55,590 nt of DNA, from NCBI RefSeq assembly GCF_030065675.1, contig NZ_JASJDK010000040.1:1-55590 (forward strand), read 5' to 3'. The position numbers were made by a program, and so were the translations under genes. This document shows positions 1 through 10,727 of this stretch, piece by piece. The DNA comes from Mastigocoleus sp. MO_188.B34. GTDB taxonomy: Bacteria > Cyanobacteriota > Cyanobacteriia > Cyanobacteriales > Nostocaceae. How positions within the stretch are numbered: the stretch's first letter is position 1; every line of letters starts with the position of its first letter. Below the pieces are notes generated by a model. The model was given only the letters and a program-made list of their open reading frames with translations. It had not been told where the DNA came from and made no database searches.

Positions 1-1922
<1,922 letters not shown>

Positions 1923-1989
1923 GGACTACGGGCAAAATAATTGGCTAATTAATGACTAATTACTGAGTAGGCAGGATAATCATTAAATA

Positions 1990-2010
1990 GGGTGGGCATT
2001 TTGCCCACCC
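1990..2010 (+). terminator. Hairpin terminator after petH
   Basis: A perfect inverted repeat, gggtgggca / tgcccaccc, encloses a 3-base loop and is followed by a T-rich stretch. It lies 68 bases after the petH stop and just upstream of hom, so it probably separates the two transcripts. Confidence 0.7.
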
Positions 2011-2045
2011 TGTGTATTTTATGGTTGTTAACGGGGGCCGCATTC

Positions 2046-3371
2046 GTGGGTGTTAAACTCGGTATATTAGGATTAGGAACCGTAGGAACAGGGACGGTAC
2101 AGTTACTCTCGGATCGAACTGAACGTCACCCATTATTACAAGAAATAGAAATCTTACGGGTTGGAGTCAAAAGCATAGAAAAGCCCCGTGATGTGCAACT
2201 GCCTTCGGGTACATTAACTTCTGATTTGACGAGTATTGTTACTGACCCCAACATTGATATCGTAGTAGAACTAATTGGTGGTTTAGAACCAGCACGATCG
2301 CTAATTCTCCAAGCGATCGATTGTGGAAAACATGTGGTCACTGCAAATAAAGCTGTAATTTCTCGTTTCGGCGATGAAATATTGAATGCTGCAAATAAAG
2401 CCGGGGTTTACGTCATGCTTGAAGCTGCAGTTGGTGGAGGGATTCCAGTCGTTCAACCCTTAAAGCAGTCTTTGAGCGTTAATCGCATTCAAGCAGTAAC
2501 TGGAATAGTTAATGGTACCACTAACTATATCCTGACAAAAATGCAAACTCAGGGTAGCAGTTTTGATGATGTTTTAAGTGATGCTCAGCGCTTGGGTTAT
2601 GCAGAAGCTGATCCCACAGCAGATGTTGATGGATGGGATGCTGCAGATAAAATTTCTATTCTTGCTTCAATTGCTTTTGGCGGACGTATTAAGCGTGATG
2701 AAGTTTATTGTGAAGGAATTCGCAAAGTTAGTCAAACAGATATTACCTACGCCGAAAAGTTAGGTTTTGCGATCAAACTTTTAGCGATCGCAAAACGAGA
2801 AGAATCTTCCCCACTAGCGGTAAAAGTTCATCCTACTTTGGTTCCTATAGATCATCCTTTAGCAAGTGTAAACGGTGTTTACAATGCAATTTTAGTAGAA
2901 GGAGAACCCCTAGGACAGGTAATGTTTTCTGGTCCGGGAGCAGGTGCAGGAGCGACCTCTTCAGCCGTATCTTCAGATATTTTGAACTTGGTAGCGCGAA
3001 TTAAAAGTAATCCATTTAACGAACAAGCAAATGGAAAAAATGCAAAACCTCAAATTACTTGTTTAGATCCTTTATTGGCTAGTGCTCATCAGGATTATTG
3101 TCAAATTGCGCCAATGTCAGAATTAGTCACTCGCTTCTATGCCCGTTTTCTCACCAAAGACCAATCGGGGGTGATTGGCAAACTAGGTACTTCTTTTGGA
3201 AATTATGGCGTTAGTTTGGAATCTGTCGTACAAACAGGTTTTCACGAAGATTTAGCGGAAATTGTAGTTGTTACCCACGATGTAAAGGAAGGAAACTTCG
3301 AACAGGCTTTAAAAGAAATTAGAACTTTAGAAGCAGTAGATAGTATTCCTAGTTTATTAAGGGTATTGTAG
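2046..3371 (+). CDS. hom: Homoserine dehydrogenase
   Basis: This enzyme reduces aspartate semialdehyde to homoserine, the branch point to threonine and methionine. The N-terminal Rossmann fold begins at once with GILGLGTVGTG. The catalytic domain carries the family signature GIVNGTTNYIL and the following DPTADVDGWDAADK block. A C-terminal ACT domain (about the last 85 residues, starting near YARFLTKDQSGVIGKLG) suggests allosteric control, usually by threonine. I chose the GTG at 2046 (441 residues) because it gives the family N-terminus VGVKLGILG; upstream codons in frame run through the petH terminator hairpin. Six 15-base palindromic repeats follow the stop. Confidence 0.95.
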   Translation: MGVKLGILGLGTVGTGTVQLLSDRTERHPLLQEIEILRVGVKSIEKPRDVQLPSGTLTSDLTSIVTDPNIDIVVELIGGLEPARSLILQAIDCGKHVVTANKAVISRFGDEILNAANKAGVYVMLEAAVGGGIPVVQPLKQSLSVNRIQAVTGIVNGTTNYILTKMQTQGSSFDDVLSDAQRLGYAEADPTADVDGWDAADKISILASIAFGGRIKRDEVYCEGIRKVSQTDITYAEKLGFAIKLLAIAKREESSPLAVKVHPTLVPIDHPLASVNGVYNAILVEGEPLGQVMFSGPGAGAGATSSAVSSDILNLVARIKSNPFNEQANGKNAKPQITCLDPLLASAHQDYCQIAPMSELVTRFYARFLTKDQSGVIGKLGTSFGNYGVSLESVVQTGFHEDLAEIVVVTHDVKEGNFEQALKEIRTLEAVDSIPSLLRVL

Positions 3372-3390
3372 TTGATATCAAATTTACAAG

Positions 3391-3480
3391 CTCAAAAATT
3401 TTGAGTTCAAAAATTTCGAGTTCAAAAATTTCGAGTTCAAAAATTTTGAGTCCAAAAATTTTGAGTTCAAAAGATTTGAG
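3391..3480. repeat. Six tandem copies of a 15-bp palindromic repeat
   Basis: Copies begin at 3391, 3406, 3421, 3436, 3451 and 3466 with no spacer. The consensus is ttcaaaaattttgag; the first copy, ctcaaaaattttgag, is a perfect palindrome. Each unit can form a small hairpin and the array may also end hom transcription. There are no unique spacers, so this is not a CRISPR array. Confidence 0.9.
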
Positions 3481-3735
3481 TTTGGAAAAACTTATAGCTG
3501 TAGTTATAAATTATTACTAGGATATTGGTCTATTCACTATTTCCTTGTAAGCAAAATTAGTATTTAACATCCCAACTAACATGCATATTGCTACAACCTG
3601 AAAATAACCAACTGACAGATAATTAGTCAAAAAATTCTCAGTTTTCAAATTTTGTCTTTAATAAACTAGAGAAATAAACTAGTATATGCCTTAATTAAGG
3701 TATAAATTAACTGTAGTCATATCAGGGTAATTACG

Positions 3736-4932
3736 ATGACACCCCCCCCACCTAACAATTCTGAGCCATCCCGAACTGGTACCCTAGGCTTCGATGAATT
3801 CATAGCAATTCTGGTTGCCTTTGCGACCATCGGTGGTATTTTATTTTGGTCATTTTCTCGCAAGCCTGATGGTAGTTGGAATCTTAATTGGTTGTCCAAC
3901 CAAGTCAGTAATTTATCTTCCCAAAGAAAAATTTCTTTACAAACAAATCAACCTTCAATCGTTATTGGTTCGAGAAATACACAGGAAGTCCAAAAACAAC
4001 CTCCTGTATTTTCTTTGCTACCTCAAAACAATAAAAACCCTATTCCCAAATCAAGTATTTCCCCAAATAGATTACAGTCCCCAGATGTTTTTGGAAGTCG
4101 CCCGTCTCTGTCTGATAGGGTCAAATTAGGACCTATAATTCCCGAAAATTTTGATTCTTCAAATTTAGTTACCAGCCCACAAGATTCAGAACTACAAATA
4201 TCATCACCTGCTAAAATCTCACCAATACCAGAAGCTAAAGATAAAGATACGGATACAAATAATAGCGTTCCAGTAACTCCAGATACTGGTGTCACTCCAA
4301 GTCCTGCAGATAAGGAAACAGCAATTGTTACACCCAAAACATTTACTGATGTCGAACAAGCTTCTTGGGAACGTCCTTTTATTGATGCTCTGTCTTCCCG
4401 TGGGATGATTGATGGCTATCAGGATAATTCTTTTAAACCAGAACAACCTGTAAGTCGTGCTGAATTTGCAGCTTTATTAAATCAAGCCTTTAATAAGCAA
4501 AAAACCCCAAGAAAGTTGGAATTTAAAGACATCAAACCAGACTTTTGGGCAAATTCTGCGATCGAAGAAGCTGTTAGTACAAAATTTTTATCAGGTTATG
4601 GCGACAAAACTTTTAAACCCACACGCAAAATACCTCGGGTAGAAGTTCTAGTCGCTATTGTGAGTGGATTAAACTTAGAAGTACCCTCTTCTACCGAACA
4701 AGTACTAAAAACCTATGAAGATGCAAATGAAATTCCCAAGTATGCAAGGGAAAAAATTGCTATAGCTACAGCAAACAATCTTGTTGTAAATGGTACTGGT
4801 ACACTCAACAACTTCGAACCAGATCGTCAAGCTACTCGCGCTGAAGTTGTGGCGATGATTCACCAAGCATTGGTACGGACAAATAAATTACAACCTATCC
4901 GATCAGATAAAATAGTTCCTTATCAACCCTAA
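3736..4932 (+). CDS. S-layer homology (SLH) domain protein with N-terminal membrane anchor
   Basis: The 398-residue protein has one hydrophobic segment at about residues 20-38 (IAILVAFATIGGILFW). A long Ser/Pro/Asn/Gln-rich low-complexity linker follows to about residue 205. Three SLH-type repeats come next, beginning near FTDVEQASWERPFIDAL, FKDIKPDFWANSAIEEA and YEDANEIPKYAREKIAI. SLH domains bind cell-wall polymers, so this is likely an envelope protein tethered in the inner membrane with its C-terminus on the wall. Start ATG 3736 has a gggtaa stretch upstream. Cyanobacterial SLH porins carry a C-terminal beta-barrel that is absent here, so this is not one of them. No enzymatic domain is seen. 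Confidence 0.85.
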   Translation: MTPPPPNNSEPSRTGTLGFDEFIAILVAFATIGGILFWSFSRKPDGSWNLNWLSNQVSNLSSQRKISLQTNQPSIVIGSRNTQEVQKQPPVFSLLPQNNKNPIPKSSISPNRLQSPDVFGSRPSLSDRVKLGPIIPENFDSSNLVTSPQDSELQISSPAKISPIPEAKDKDTDTNNSVPVTPDTGVTPSPADKETAIVTPKTFTDVEQASWERPFIDALSSRGMIDGYQDNSFKPEQPVSRAEFAALLNQAFNKQKTPRKLEFKDIKPDFWANSAIEEAVSTKFLSGYGDKTFKPTRKIPRVEVLVAIVSGLNLEVPSSTEQVLKTYEDANEIPKYAREKIAIATANNLVVNGTGTLNNFEPDRQATRAEVVAMIHQALVRTNKLQPIRSDKIVPYQP

Positions 4933-5010
4933 AAAACAAGTTAGGTAATAATTTTGATTTGAGAGCTTCCAAATAAAATTTAGTTTCTAAACTTCGGAGG
5001 TTTATATGTG

Positions 5011-5060
5011 AAAGTGGTTTAGTGTCTATAAAAACACCAAACCACTTTCGTGTTTATTAC
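5011..5060 (+). terminator. Hairpin terminator after the SLH gene
   Basis: A 15-bp stem (5011-5025 with 5034-5048, one mismatch) made of aaagtggtttagtgt and its complement is followed by cgtgtttatt. It lies about 80 bases after the SLH stop codon. Confidence 0.65.
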
Positions 5061-5113
5061 AATGTTGTGAATTTTCACAAATGGGAGATTATAAATCACA
5101 AGTATTGCGCTTC

Positions 5114-5148
5114 CCCAACTTGCTCAGCTAGAGTTGGGATTTCCCAAC
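5114..5148 (-). terminator. Mutually exclusive hairpins, possible terminator of the CAAD gene
   Basis: The segment gttggg at 5133-5138 can pair either with cccaact at 5114-5120 or with cccaac at 5143-5148. The structure sits about 50 bases beyond the stop of the CAAD gene on the minus strand. A T-run is not obvious, so the terminator reading is tentative. Confidence 0.4.
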
Positions 5149-5196
5149 ATATTGAGCTTAAAATCTCCACAAGTATCAAATAACTAAGTCTAAGCG

Positions 5197-5625
5197 TTAA
5201 GCTTCAGAAGTATTTTGACCAACAACTTGGGATCTCAAACCTTGGATCTCACTTGTTAGCTCTTTACGGGTTGAAGCCTTAAGTAAGTAGCGGTACACAA
5301 ACCAAGTAGAGTAACCAATACCTATTAATTCAAAACTTGGTGCTACTAAAGGAATATCATTCAACGCATCTAACACAGCTAAGACAACCTTAACAGCAAT
5401 CACCGCTGCAACAAACACAGCCGCAAAAACTAGGGGTTGTTTGTATTTGTTGTAGAAGGTTCCTAGGTATTCAGGAAGAGTGGCTAAAAAACTAGATATT
5501 TGTTCGCCATATTTTAACCATTCCTCTTGGGACTGTGTAGAAGGCTGAATCTTTGTAATAGTCCCACCAGGCTGATTATTTACTTCCACTTCTGGCATTG
5601 TTGTCTCTTGAGTTTTGCTTTCCAT
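5197..5625 (-). CDS. CAAD-domain (CURT1-like) thylakoid membrane protein
   Basis: The 142-residue protein has a hydrophilic N-terminus and then the CAAD domain (about residues 55-135). CAAD was first described as a domain appended to cyanobacterial aminoacyl-tRNA synthetases and is related to the thylakoid-curvature protein CURT1. Two membrane helices are visible: FAAVFVAAVIAVKVVLAVLD and a second around FELIGIGYSTWFVYRYLL. The basic-amphipathic tail STRKELTSEIQGLRSQ is typical. No synthetase domain is attached, so this is the stand-alone form, probably in thylakoid membranes. I prefer ATG 5625 over ATG 5634 because a purine-rich agagatgga lies just upstream of it. The gene stands alone. Confidence 0.85.
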   Translation of the reverse strand: MESKTQETTMPEVEVNNQPGGTITKIQPSTQSQEEWLKYGEQISSFLATLPEYLGTFYNKYKQPLVFAAVFVAAVIAVKVVLAVLDALNDIPLVAPSFELIGIGYSTWFVYRYLLKASTRKELTSEIQGLRSQVVGQNTSEA

Positions 5626-5634
5626 GACTTCCAT

Positions 5635-7063
5635 CTCTTATAATTTTGCTTCCATAATCAAGGACTGTTGAATTATCCTCAAAATCGGATAATCACAAAC
5701 AACAAGAATGTTGAATGAGGAATGTAGCAACAAAACTGCACGAAAGGATTTTCGGGTAAAAAAGGATTTTAGTAAAAATAACCTCAATCCCCCTTCTATA
5801 CCTACTTCGTTTACTAAAAACTAGAAAATCAGTAGGATTTTAGCAGCATTCAAGTACTGGCACTAACTTAAATCAGTATTCTAGATACAGTTTTTTTAAT
5901 CAACCCCGAATCTTAAGGCTAGCTTTATTTAAAGCTATCTCAAGCACCTATAAATCGTGTTTGTCTGCTGTACAAACCACGCAATAATCAGTGTACCTTT
6001 CTATTTATACAAGTATTGCGACAGATTTTATCTAACATTACAGCTATATTAAGCTGCAATCCTCATTCAAGGCATCGGTACTGATATTAATACGCGACAA
6101 AAGTTTTTATGTGTTGAATTACACGATATTTTTTTAATGTTTGTATTTTAGTGTAATAGTTTGATCCCAAAATGAACTGTTTTCAAGTGGATTTCATTTA
6201 CGGTCACAATTGAATCAAAAGCTTTTTTGAGCGCTAGAGTGTATTAATGGTAAGCCTTCCAGCCATTATACTTCATAGACACTAAAATTTTGTTTTAGAT
6301 CGTGTTTGTCTTAAATTTTTAGCTTTTACAAAAATAGCATTATTATTACAAAGGTAAGACATAAGTTTTTCTAAACATTTAATCGAGTGGGTATTTTAAA
6401 TTGTCAATTTTAAATTATCAATTTTTTGCTTTTTAAATACGAGCATGAGTTTTTGCTATTTAAAGCTTTTCATCGCTCCATATTGCTAGTTTAGGGGCAA
6501 CAAGTGATGAAGTTAAATTGATTTAAGGTTAGTAGTTGAATAATTTAACCAGTATTCATATTTAATTAAGTATTGAGAAAACTAGTATCAAAAATCTGTG
6601 TGAAACAAAAAATCTCACTCTTACGGGAAACGATCGTAGAATGAGATTATTACAATAATTTTATTATTAGACTTTAAGGTATGTATTACCTTTTGCAATC
6701 ACATTCTGTGAGTTTGAGCATAAAATACCAACACCAAATTTTACTTGATTATATGTTCCTAGAAAACAAATCAGTTTGCTTAACAGAAAAGAAATGCTTT
6801 AGTCCCTGAATCAATCTGTGTAGTTGAATAAATCTTGTTTAAATTATTCGGCAAATCCACTGGACGAAATCTATTGGGCAAATGCAAATATTTCGTACGA
6901 AAGTTTCGAGGAGTTGTATTTGCTATATATTTCTTGCCCTTTCACGACTGTTAGGGTGATTAAAATGTCAACGGAAAGAGCATTTCAGGATTAGAATCAT
7001 TGATAATGCTTGGTAAATTTAATTCCAATTTATTTAAGTCGTAATTTATCTGTTCCTAATCTT
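5635..7063. other. 1.4-kb non-coding gap
   Basis: No reading frame of convincing length or composition was found on either strand. The DNA is very AT-rich with homopolymer runs. The only structured element noticed is the hairpin at 6611-6648, listed separately. Confidence 0.5.
6611..6648 (+). terminator. Orphan terminator-like hairpin
   Basis: The arms aatctcactcttacg (6611-6625) and cgtagaatgagatt (6635-6648) pair with two small imperfections around a loop of about 9 bases. A U-rich tail (attacaataattttatt) follows in the plus direction. No gene lies upstream on this strand for about 1.7 kb, so it could end a small RNA. Confidence 0.4.
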
Positions 7064-7519
7064 CTAATCCCAATCTTCGATTTGTAAGTCTTCACCTCCA
7101 ATACCGATACCAGTATGAAAAATCTCAGCATCACTAATATTCATGTCATTCATCGAAGCTCCATAAACGTTGGAGTCATATATCTTAGCCCCTGACAAAT
7201 TGGTATGATCGAGATTTGCTTCTTTGAAATTAACGTTAGAAAGCATTGCTGAGGATAAGTTAGCTCGTTTCAGGTTTGCGCCGGTTAAATCAGCCCCTTC
7301 CAGGTTTGCGTGTTCAAGATTAGCACCTTCAAGATTTGCATTTCTCAGATCGGCACCGATTAAGTGTGCTTCACTAAGATTTACTCCTGACAAATCACAA
7401 CCAATACATTCCCGAGTATCAAGCAACCTTTGTAAGTGTTGTGGATTACCCGCTTGAACTGAACTAGTCAAAAATAGGGGAGCTATAAAGGCGAGGGTCG
7501 CTAAAAGCTTAGTATTCAT
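7064..7519 (-). CDS. Secreted pentapeptide-repeat protein
   Basis: The 151-residue product starts with a signal peptide (MNTKLLATLAFIAPLFLTSSVQA, cleavage after about residue 23). The mature part contains the DTRECIGCDLSGVNL motif that opens many cyanobacterial periplasmic pentapeptide proteins. Tandem A(D/N)LxX pentapeptides follow (SEAHLIGADLRNANL, then about ten more). These form a right-handed quadrilateral beta-helix; the molecular function is unknown. I chose ATG 7519 because AAAGGGG lies directly upstream and it produces a clean signal peptide; an in-frame start 14 codons earlier would mask it. The two cysteines in CIGC could form a disulfide. The gene stands alone. Confidence 0.88.
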   Translation of the reverse strand: MNTKLLATLAFIAPLFLTSSVQAGNPQHLQRLLDTRECIGCDLSGVNLSEAHLIGADLRNANLEGANLEHANLEGADLTGANLKRANLSSAMLSNVNFKEANLDHTNLSGAKIYDSNVYGASMNDMNISDAEIFHTGIGIGGEDLQIEDWD

Positions 7520-8032
7520 GATATTTTCCCCTTTACGGTAAAATGTCTCCGTTTTCCTCACATTCTTATTATCTCACTATAATTTGTCAACAGATTGATT
7601 GATTTTGGACTTATGTTATGAAATACCCCCATGTGCTAAAAGTTTCCAATTAAGCGAACGGTGAAATATGTTAACTGGCCTTACTTTCAAGCTCACCAAC
7701 TCATTGTTATCATCTTATTTCAAGAATATGTAAATTTTTTTAACACATTCAAACTATTTTTTTTGATACATATCTTTCTAAGTAAAAAACAATTGTTTTT
7801 TTTGATACTGGGTAACCGACAAGTCGAGATACAGCCATATAAAATGAAGAAAGTCTAATACTTTTTAGATACATATCATTTGAGCAGCAAGTAGTTTGCT
7901 GTGTAGCAACATGAATAAAATTGAAAAGTAATTTTCTCATGACATTTAGCATAAAGTTTTATTTTTAAAGATATATCCGGATATCAATGTATCAAAAAAA
8001 ATTAGGCACCATCATAAGATTAAGCAAAAGTG
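7520..8032. repeat. Non-coding gap with repeated gatacatatc and T-tract motifs
   Basis: Two T-tract plus gatac motifs occur at about 7757-7769 and 7796-7808, and an inverted copy occurs at about 7988-8003. The sequence agatacatatcatt at 7868-7880 repeats the core again. Together they could be the ends of a small inverted-repeat element of about 245 bp (7756-8003). Short reading frames here lack ribosome sites and plausible composition. Confidence 0.35.
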
Positions 8033-8869
8033 ATGACGGAAACTAGCCATAGGCGAATTGCTATCGGGGATGTACATGGTCACTATACAGGTTTGATGAC
8101 TTTGTTAGAGATGATTGCTCCCAGCAACAGCGACAGTATATATTTTTTGGGAGACTTAATAGATCGAGGTCCCCAAAGCGCCCAAGTTGTTAAGTTTGTT
8201 AAAGAAAGTCCCTATAAATGTTTGCTGGGTAACCACGAACAAATGTTATTGAATGTAATGGCGGAGGAAGAACCGTCTAGTTCAGTCATACAAAACTGGC
8301 TTTATAGCGGCGGACAAGCAACTATTTCCAGCTATCAGGGAGGTACAATTCCCAAAGAAGATGTGGAATGGTTAAAAACTCTACCTACCTATCTGGATTT
8401 GGGGGATGTTTGGTTAGTTCATGCGGGAGTAGATCCAAATATTCCCTTGGCGAAACAAACAGCGGATCAGTTCTGTTGGGTACGTGATGAGTTTTTAAGT
8501 TTAGAAGAGTCCTATTTTACTGATAAGTTGATTATTGTCGGTCACACAATCACCTTTACCCTTCCTGGTGTGACACCTGGTAAACTAGCACAGGGAGAAG
8601 GTTGGTTAGATATTGATACGGGTGCTTATCACCCACGCAGTGGTTGGTTGACTGGTTTTGATATTACAAATGGTATAGTCTATCAGGCTAATGTCCTCCA
8701 AAATTCTCAGCGTACACTAACTTTGGAAGAATCTGTAGTCAAAGTAGCATCCAATCAATTTGGAACTGCGGTAAAAAACAAGCAACGAAAAAATCAAAAT
8801 AGTAGAAAAACTAACGATAGTCCTTTTGGGATATTCAAGCAAAAATTTAATTTTTTTAACTCTAAGTAA
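8033..8869 (+). CDS. PPP-family serine/threonine protein phosphatase (metallophosphoesterase)
   Basis: The 278-residue protein shows all the dimetal motifs of the PPP superfamily near its N-terminus: GDVHGHY, then GDLIDRGPQS, then LLGNHEQM. Later metal-site histidines are seen in WLVHAGVDP and IIVGHTIT. It resembles bacterial PrpA/ApaH-like phosphatases and probably removes phosphate from Ser/Thr or Tyr residues in the cytoplasm. The C-terminal 50 residues are basic and low-complexity and not part of the fold. ATG 8033 is preferred over the overlapping GTG at 8030; no strong ribosome site is visible. A 9-bp hairpin follows at 8919. Substrate specificity cannot be read from the sequence; a diadenosine tetraphosphatase role is possible. 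Confidence 0.85.
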   Translation: MTETSHRRIAIGDVHGHYTGLMTLLEMIAPSNSDSIYFLGDLIDRGPQSAQVVKFVKESPYKCLLGNHEQMLLNVMAEEEPSSSVIQNWLYSGGQATISSYQGGTIPKEDVEWLKTLPTYLDLGDVWLVHAGVDPNIPLAKQTADQFCWVRDEFLSLEESYFTDKLIIVGHTITFTLPGVTPGKLAQGEGWLDIDTGAYHPRSGWLTGFDITNGIVYQANVLQNSQRTLTLEESVVKVASNQFGTAVKNKQRKNQNSRKTNDSPFGIFKQKFNFFNSK

Positions 8870-8918
8870 ATTATCCTCTTTGAGGAAATGTATATTTTAT
8901 TGCATCAAAAAAGCGAAT

Positions 8919-8942
8919 GCCAATCGGTTACTACCGATTGGC
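8919..8942. terminator. Hairpin between convergent genes
   Basis: A perfect 9-bp stem, gccaatcgg / ccgattggc, with a 6-base loop lies between the phosphatase gene and the convergent M48 protease gene. It could end transcripts from both sides. Confidence 0.55.
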
Positions 8943-8995
8943 GACTGTTTAAAACTTGTGAGTTTATTAAGTTTTGATTGTGAATGTTTGCTTTT

Positions 8996-9826
8996 CTAAC
9001 TCAAGGGCCTGATATTAGCTTTATAACTAGCGGGACTTAAACCATCATTTCCCTTGCTTGATAGGTTTTCAATCTGCGCTTTGAGAGCGCGAATGCGAGA
9101 ACTGGTAGCCGGATGGGTACTAAATAATGTTGGAACTGATCGCTTATTCAATAACTTTTGCATAAATGTAACCATACCTGAAGGATCGTAACCAGCCCCA
9201 TTCAGGGTTCTTAATCCTCGTTTATCTGCATCGTACTCGTGACGGCGACTATTAGGACGCTTTAATGCTAACTCCACACCAAGGCTTACTAGTTTTTCTC
9301 TTCTTACTCCCAAAGCTGTTGCAACCCCAGATGCAAGGGTAGTTTGTCGTAACTGTTTGACTAAGTGTCTACCACCTATATGACCAATTTCATGTGCAAT
9401 CACACTTGCTAATTCTGCCTCATTATCCGCAGCTTCCAATAAACCAGTATGTACGTATACATAACCACCAGCAGTTGCAAAAGCGTTGATATTCTTATCT
9501 TCAACCACTTGAAATTTGTAGGGAATATTTGGGCGATCGCTTTGTGCTGCTAAGCGTTGACCAATACGATTAACATAACGATTCACCCGACGATTGCGGT
9601 AAAATTTAATTCCTCTTCTTCCCAACTGTTGATTTATTTGCTTACCAATCTTAACCTCTTGGCGATCGGATACATTAGATAGTTGAATAACCTGTGCTCC
9701 TTCTAACAAAACTCGCCATAAAGGAGTAGCTTGGGAAGGTAAAGGAGCACTCAAAAAAATGATTACAGCAATAAAAACTGAAATGAGTGGATAAAACCAG
9801 CGCTTAAAAAAGTGTTTTGGGAACAT
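8996..9826 (-). CDS. M48 family zinc metalloprotease, exported
   Basis: The 276-residue protein has an N-terminal hydrophobic signal or anchor (FYPLISVFIAVIIFLSAPLPSQA). The mature domain contains the zinc motif HEIGHIGGRH and the downstream third-ligand region EYDADKRGL, the standard M48 (HtpX/BepA-like) layout. Such proteases act in the periplasm or at the membrane on misfolded or outer-membrane proteins. TPR repeats found in BepA are absent, so it is the short, Oma1/YcaL-like type. ATG 9826 is chosen because AGGA lies 6 bases upstream; an ATG two codons earlier is in frame. It is transcribed convergently with the phosphatase gene. The substrate is unknown. Confidence 0.88.
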   Translation of the reverse strand: MFPKHFFKRWFYPLISVFIAVIIFLSAPLPSQATPLWRVLLEGAQVIQLSNVSDRQEVKIGKQINQQLGRRGIKFYRNRRVNRYVNRIGQRLAAQSDRPNIPYKFQVVEDKNINAFATAGGYVYVHTGLLEAADNEAELASVIAHEIGHIGGRHLVKQLRQTTLASGVATALGVRREKLVSLGVELALKRPNSRRHEYDADKRGLRTLNGAGYDPSGMVTFMQKLLNKRSVPTLFSTHPATSSRIRALKAQIENLSSKGNDGLSPASYKANIRPLS

Positions 9827-10196
9827 AATCATCCTGTTAGCAACAATTTTTGCCGGAACTTAAAATAATCCGACGCTTTTAAAGCTTTACAAGTTGCATT
9901 GCCGAAATGTGCTAATCAGTAATCAAGAATATTTTGAAACTAATTAATGAGTTTTCAGATATGCCTTACTTCATTAATAATGTATTTCATGTAAATCCTA
10001 TTCTTCTCATCAACATTAATAAAACAATAGTATTAAATCTCAGTTGCCGACTTCAGTACTCATGATAAACTGTCGCATGAGTGTTGCTATATCTACTTTT
10101 TAGTATTCAAAAGTATGTCATATAGTTGTGGTTATATTCACTCTCAGCTAAACAAATTAAGTCAAGTTAAGCAATTTTTATTTCGGGAAAATCATT
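9827..10196. other. Intergenic region, divergent promoters
   Basis: This AT-rich 370-base stretch separates the divergent M48 protease and DUF4330 genes and probably holds both promoters. No repeat or RNA structure stood out. Confidence 0.4.
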
Positions 10197-10727
10197 ATGG
10201 CTATTTTAGATTCCAAAGGGCGTTTATTTGGAAGAATCAGTCTCCTAGACTTGGGTGCAGTAATGGTAATCATGTTAGTTCTTGCAGGTATTTTTCTTTT
10301 TCCTGGAACAACCGGTTCTGTAGCTCAAGTTGGAACAAAAACTGCACCAATAGAAGTAGACTTACTAGTCCGTGGTTTAAATGTCCGAGAACCTCAAAGA
10401 CTATATGATGAGGATTTAAAAGAAGGAGGTAAGACTAAAGTAATTATTCGCAATCAGCCCTATGGAAAAATTGATATTAGATCTATTCAAGAAATAGATA
10501 GAACAATTGTCGCGACTCAACCTGATGGTACGGTAAAAGAGGTTAAAGACCCAAGAGCCAATAACTTTAGTAAAGATATGCTCTTAACTTTAGAAGGCAA
10601 AGCCACAATCACAGACAATGGTCCCGTCCTTGGTAATAGTAAAGTTAAAATCGGCATGCCATTTGAATTAGAAGGTTTTAATTATAATTTCAAAGGTTCA
10701 GTAATCGATATTAGAGTAAACAAATAA
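10197..10727 (+). CDS. DUF4330 domain membrane-anchored protein
   Basis: The 176-residue protein begins MAILDSKGRLFGRISLLDLG and then has one membrane helix (about residues 21-37, VMVIMLVLAGIFLFP). The rest looks like an extracytoplasmic beta-rich domain. This layout matches the DUF4330 family, which is widespread in cyanobacteria and of unknown function. The motif DLLVRGLNVREP and the charged middle segment resemble family members. A gggaaa stretch lies upstream of ATG 10197. A hairpin terminator follows at 10758-10796. It has no co-directional neighbour nearby, so it appears to be a single-gene unit. Confidence 0.82.
   Translation: MAILDSKGRLFGRISLLDLGAVMVIMLVLAGIFLFPGTTGSVAQVGTKTAPIEVDLLVRGLNVREPQRLYDEDLKEGGKTKVIIRNQPYGKIDIRSIQEIDRTIVATQPDGTVKEVKDPRANNFSKDMLLTLEGKATITDNGPVLGNSKVKIGMPFELEGFNYNFKGSVIDIRVNK

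Noticed and set aside
1992-2045. Extended N-terminus for homoserine dehydrogenase
   Set aside because: The extra codons translate the petH terminator hairpin; the GTG at 2046 gives the family N-terminus.
3391-3480. CRISPR array
   Set aside because: The 15-bp units are directly adjacent with no unique spacers and no cas genes are near.
7661-7952. Overlapping short frames on both strands upstream of the PPP phosphatase
   Set aside because: Low-complexity T-tract translation, no ribosome sites, and overlap with an inverted-repeat region.
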